Source: Comamonadaceae bacterium OS-4 (GTDB lineage Bacteria > Pseudomonadota > Gammaproteobacteria > Burkholderiales > Burkholderiaceae_C). Taken from it: a DNA stretch of 64,000 bases. Position numbers and translations under genes: made by a program. How positions within the stretch are numbered: position 1 is the stretch's first letter; every line of letters starts with the position of its first letter. A model generated the notes under the pieces. It saw only the letters and a program-made list of their open reading frames with translations. It was not told the origin of the DNA and did not search any database. Shown here piece by piece: positions 61,066-64,000 of this stretch. Location of the stretch: assembly GCA_027924025.1 (NCBI GenBank), contig AP026970.1, positions 952,501 to 1,016,500 of the forward strand, given 5' to 3'.

Positions 61066-62631
61066 TTGATTACTGAATTGACTCCCACTCCCGTGACCTC
61101 CAACGAGCTCACCGCGGACACGCCCACCATGGCTTTTGCCCAGCTGCAGCTGGCCAACCCGCTTGCCCGCGCCGTAGCGGAAATGGGCTACACCACCATG
61201 ACGCCGATTCAGGCGCAGGCCATCCCCGTCGTGCTGACCGGGAAAGACGTCATGGGCGCTGCCCAGACAGGCACCGGAAAAACTGCCGCATTCGCACTGC
61301 CTTTGCTGCAGCGCCTGATGAAGCACGAAAACGCTTCCACCTCTCCCGCCCGCCACCCCGTTCGCGCTTTGGTGTTGTTGCCTACCCGCGAGCTGGCCGA
61401 CCAGGTGGCCCAGCAGGTCAAGCTGTACGCCAAGTACACCAACCTGCGCAGCGCCGTGGTGTTCGGTGGCATGGACATGAAGCCCCAGACCCTGGAGCTC
61501 AAAGCCGGTGTGGAAGTGCTGGTGGCGACGCCCGGCCGTTTGTTGGACCACATCGAAGCCAAAAACGCTGTGTTGAACCAGGTCGAGTACGTGGTACTGG
61601 ACGAAGCCGACCGCATGTTGGACATCGGCTTCCTGCCGGACCTGCAGCGCATCCTGAGCTATCTGCCCAAGACACGTACCACCTTGCTGTTCTCTGCGAC
61701 CTTCTCGCCAGAAATCAAACGACTGGCGAATAGCTACCTGCAAAACCCGATCACGATTGAAGTGGCGCGCTCCAACGCAACAGCTTCCACCGTGGAGCAG
61801 CACTTCTATCGGGTGAACGACGACGACAAGCGCCATGCGCTTTTGCAGATCGTGCGCAGCAAACAGATCAAGCAAGCCTTTGTGTTTGTGAACAGCAAGC
61901 TCGGTTGTGCCCGCCTGACCCGCGCTCTGGAGCGCGATGGCCTGCGTGCTGCGGCCTTGCACGGCGACAAGACCCAGGACGAGCGTCTGAAAGCGCTGGA
62001 AGCCTTCAAAAAAGGCGAAGTGGACTTGCTGGTCTGTACCGACGTGGCCGCCCGCGGCTTGGACATCAAGGACGTGCCCGCTGTTTTCAACATGGACATT
62101 CCGTTCAACGCAGAAGACTATGTGCACCGCATCGGCCGTACCGGCCGTGCCGGTGCCTCCGGCCTGGCGGTGAGCTTTGTCGGTGGCGGCAACGATGCGC
62201 GCTTGGTGGCTGACATCGAGAAGCTGATCAAGACCAAGATCGAGCTCGAAGCCGTGGAGTTCGACGAAGACCGTCCGGACATCCGCAGCCAGGGCCGTAT
62301 CAATGACGGCCGCCGCATGTATGCCGAGAACGGCGAGCAAGCCCGTGGGCCCCGCAGTGAAGGCCGAAGCGACGGTCGTAGTGACGCAGGCCGTGGCCGC
62401 AGTCATAGCAACGAGCGCGATGACGCCTACCGCACCCGCGCTCCCCGCGAATACGGTCGTCCGGCTCCCGCACCCCGCGATCCGTTTTTTGACAAGCCCT
62501 ACGAGCCCAGCGCACCTGCGGCGGAAGCACCTTCCCCATCGTGGGAGTCGGCGACTAAGCCGGCCAGCCGTGGCATCTCTGCCAACATCAAGCCTAAGCG
62601 CAAGGTCGCAGCACTGTTCAAGTCGGCCTGA
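61066..62631 (+). CDS. rhlE: DEAD-box ATP-dependent RNA helicase, RhlE-like
   Basis: Up to 521 residues. Q motif (GYTTMTPIQAQAIP), AQTGTGKT, PTRELA, VATPGRLLDH, DEAD (VLDEADRMLD), SAT, ARGLD and HRIGRTGRAG are all intact. A C-terminal Arg/Ser/Gly-rich tail (~425-480) resembles RNA-binding tails of RhlE proteins. The start is uncertain: TTG at 61066, GTG at 61093 or ATG at 61129; none has a strong ribosome-binding site. Acts in ribosome maturation and RNA turnover. Confidence 0.93.
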   Translation: MITELTPTPVTSNELTADTPTMAFAQLQLANPLARAVAEMGYTTMTPIQAQAIPVVLTGKDVMGAAQTGTGKTAAFALPLLQRLMKHENASTSPARHPVRALVLLPTRELADQVAQQVKLYAKYTNLRSAVVFGGMDMKPQTLELKAGVEVLVATPGRLLDHIEAKNAVLNQVEYVVLDEADRMLDIGFLPDLQRILSYLPKTRTTLLFSATFSPEIKRLANSYLQNPITIEVARSNATASTVEQHFYRVNDDDKRHALLQIVRSKQIKQAFVFVNSKLGCARLTRALERDGLRAAALHGDKTQDERLKALEAFKKGEVDLLVCTDVAARGLDIKDVPAVFNMDIPFNAEDYVHRIGRTGRAGASGLAVSFVGGGNDARLVADIEKLIKTKIELEAVEFDEDRPDIRSQGRINDGRRMYAENGEQARGPRSEGRSDGRSDAGRGRSHSNERDDAYRTRAPREYGRPAPAPRDPFFDKPYEPSAPAAEAPSPSWESATKPASRGISANIKPKRKVAALFKSA

Positions 62632-62645
62632 CCGTTCGGGTGGCT

Positions 62646-62672
62646 CTCAGTCCCCGGGTTCCTGGGACTGAG
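62646..62672. terminator. Possible hairpin terminator between rhlE and apaH
   Basis: Perfect 9-bp stem CTCAGTCCC/GGGACTGAG with a 9-base loop, located between the convergent genes and including the apaH stop codon. No long T-run follows on either strand, so termination efficiency is doubtful. Confidence 0.4.
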
Positions 62673-63501
62673 GGCATTTCACCTGAATCAGCTCGGTCGC
62701 CAGACCGCCCGCCGGTGCAGCAGCAACCCGCAACGCGCTCAAGCACCCGCCCCACACGCAACCACTGTCCAGGGCCCATACATCCGGCCGGTGGAGCCAG
62801 CCCAGTGTGGACCAGTGGCCAAACGCCATGACCTCACCAGTGGTCTGGCGCGCGGGTGTATCAAACCAAGGCACATAGCCTGCAGGTGTTGCCTCCAGGC
62901 CGCCGGAGTGTTTGAATTCCATGGCGCCGTCCGGCGTGCAATAACGAAGCCGGGTCAGCGCATTCACGATCACCCGCAACCGGTCGGCACCGGTGAGGGT
63001 GTCGCTCCAAGCGTCCGGGCCATTGCCATACATCTGCTGGAAGAAAAGGTGCGCATCCGGCGCTTGAAGGGCTGCTTCTACCTCTTGGGCTAATGCTATT
63101 GTTTTGATAGCTGTCCACGCTGGTAATACGCCGGCGTGGACCATTAATATGCCTGAATCGTCGACTTTTTCGTAGAGGGCCAGTTTCTGGTGCCGTAGCC
63201 AGTACAAGAGCCCGGGGGCATCGTCGGCTTCCAGCAAGGGGGCGAGGGTATCGCGCTTGCCGGGTTTGCGGACCCCATAACTCACCGCGAGCAAATGCAG
63301 GTCGTGGTTGCCCAGCAAACAGCGGGCTGCGCTGCCGTAGCCCATCAGGCGGCGTAGTACTGCCGCAGACTCGGGGCCACGGTTCACCAGGTCGCCTAAA
63401 AGATAGAGCGTGTCGCGGCTGGGAGAAAAGTCGATGGCTTGGGTGAGCCGTTCCAGGGCGGTGTCGCAGCCCTGAACATCCCCGATAAGGTACATTGCCA
63501 T
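62647..63501 (-). CDS. apaH: Symmetrical bis(5'-nucleosyl)-tetraphosphatase ApaH
   Basis: Metallophosphatase of 284 residues splitting Ap4A to two ADP. Motifs: GDVQGC (near 7-12), LGDLVNRGP, LLGNHDLH and the C-terminal ALDSGCVWGG. Start taken at the ATG at 63501 (63495 equally possible). Residues ~123-135 (AWTAIKTIALAQE) are encoded by a divergent copy of the interspersed repeat. Convergent with rhlE, divergent from the CNNM gene. Confidence 0.95.
   Translation of the reverse strand: MAMYLIGDVQGCDTALERLTQAIDFSPSRDTLYLLGDLVNRGPESAAVLRRLMGYGSAARCLLGNHDLHLLAVSYGVRKPGKRDTLAPLLEADDAPGLLYWLRHQKLALYEKVDDSGILMVHAGVLPAWTAIKTIALAQEVEAALQAPDAHLFFQQMYGNGPDAWSDTLTGADRLRVIVNALTRLRYCTPDGAMEFKHSGGLEATPAGYVPWFDTPARQTTGEVMAFGHWSTLGWLHRPDVWALDSGCVWGGCLSALRVAAAPAGGLATELIQVKCPQSQEPGD
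63095..63136 (-). repeat. Interspersed repeat, divergent copy inside apaH
   Basis: gctattgttttgatagctg core with internal inverted repeat gctat/atagc, then a cgc...cgccggcg end resembling the complement of the repeat head. In frame with apaH. Confidence 0.4.
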
Positions 63502-63524
63502 GGTCTCGATTCTCGCTTGCATCC

Positions 63525-64000
63525 ATGGATTTCTTACTCATTCTGGTTCTCACCTTGCTCAACGGCGTATTCGCCATGTCGGAACTGGCGCTCACAGCCA
63601 GCCGCAAAGTCCGTTTGCAAACCATGGTGGAGGCTGGAGACAAGGGGGCCAAGGCGGCCTTGGCCTTGCTGGACAACCCAACCCAGTTTTTGTCTGTGGT
63701 GCAGGTGGGCATTACCTCGATCGGCATGCTCAATGGCATTGTGGGCGAAGCGGCCTTCAGCGACGGGGTGGCACATTGGTTGGGAACCCAGTTTGCGCTC
63801 TCTACGCGGGTGGCCGAGATTTCCGCAACTGCGCTGGTGGTGACCGGCATCACGTTTATCACCATTCTGTTCGGCGAGTTGGTGCCCAAACGCATCGGGC
63901 AGCTCTATCCTGAAACCGTGGCACGGGCTCTGGCGATTCCCATGACCTGGGTGGCTACCGGCGCCAAACCCTTTGTGAAGCTGCTGTCTTATGCGACCCA
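63525..64000 (+). CDS. CNNM/HlyC-CorC family membrane protein (C-terminus cut by window edge)
   Basis: First 158 residues of a DUF21-type membrane protein. MDFLLILVLTLLNGVFAMSELAL and ASRKVRLQTMVEAGDKGAKAALALLDNPTQFLSVVQVGIT are typical of the CNNM transmembrane domain; GELVPKRIGQLYPE follows. The CBS-pair and CorC domains expected downstream lie outside the window. Such proteins are linked to magnesium homeostasis. Divergent from apaH. Confidence 0.92.
   Translation, partial: MDFLLILVLTLLNGVFAMSELALTASRKVRLQTMVEAGDKGAKAALALLDNPTQFLSVVQVGITSIGMLNGIVGEAAFSDGVAHWLGTQFALSTRVAEISATALVVTGITFITILFGELVPKRIGQLYPETVARALAIPMTWVATGAKPFVKLLSYAT

Noticed and set aside
1..64000. tRNA, rRNA, CRISPR arrays, transposases, prophage or integrase genes
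   Set aside because: None was recognised by reading; the window appears to be ordinary chromosomal backbone with metabolic clusters.

Overview
The window reads as a chromosomal segment of a betaproteobacterium of the order Burkholderiales, most probably Comamonadaceae (Rhodoferax/Curvibacter-like). The evidence is the high GC and third-position bias, the abundance of solute-binding-protein transport systems, the family resemblance of nearly every protein, and a ~50-bp interspersed repeat of a kind I associate with Comamonadaceae. The last two points come from memory and were not searched. No rRNA, tRNA, CRISPR array, phage or insertion-sequence gene was seen. Coding density is very high and no gene-free stretch exceeds 300 bases.

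Layout. (1) 1-11.2 kb: purine/urate catabolism. It holds an ABC uptake system (ATPase cut by the window edge), a urate/xanthine permease, an M20 hydrolase, a UraD-AllC fusion, allantoinase PuuE, a GntR regulator, UraH, XdhC and the membrane cytochrome c urate oxidase PuuD. The palindrome TGTATACA lies before three of these transcription units. (2) 11.2-24.2 kb: a LysE exporter, then a ten-gene minus-strand uronate/aldarate operon: uronate dehydrogenase, lactonase, TRAP transporter, a tripartite-tricarboxylate-type binding protein, GarD, GarL, GarR and a second TRAP binding protein. A divergent FCD-type GntR regulator and glucarate dehydratase GudD follow. (3) 24.3-28.5 kb: 8-oxoguanine deaminase, glycerate 2-kinase and GalE. 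(4) 28.5-41.3 kb: a complete Pel exopolysaccharide operon (pelA, an extra TPR gene, then pelB-G). (5) 41.5-43 kb: a Crp/Fnr regulator and a periplasmic binding protein. (6) 43-54.9 kb: xdhAB with a divergent LysR regulator, a BMP-type nucleoside ABC transporter, a Rieske oxygenase and an adenosine/adenine deaminase. (7) 55-57.6 kb: QueE, a QueD-like protein and guanine deaminase. (8) 57.6-64 kb: housekeeping and miscellaneous genes (MFS exporter, lipoprotein, dCMP-deaminase-like protein, zinc metallopeptidase, DEAD-box helicase, ApaH, and a CNNM/CorC-type membrane protein cut by the edge).

How it fits together. Adenine, guanine and 8-oxoguanine are deaminated to hypoxanthine, xanthine and urate. 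XdhAB (matured by XdhC) makes urate, PuuD oxidises it, and UraH, UraD, PuuE and AllC carry it to ureidoglycine. Uronates are oxidised to aldarates, dehydrated by GarD or GudD, cleaved by GarL, reduced by GarR and phosphorylated by glycerate kinase. GarR and glycerate kinase could also serve glyoxylate coming from purines, although glyoxylate carboligase is not in the window.

Most unusual signal: a ~50-bp repeat, present between genes and also inside at least four, probably seven, intact reading frames (allC, puuD, xdhA, xdhB; core only in glycerate kinase, guaD and apaH), where it is translated in different frames.
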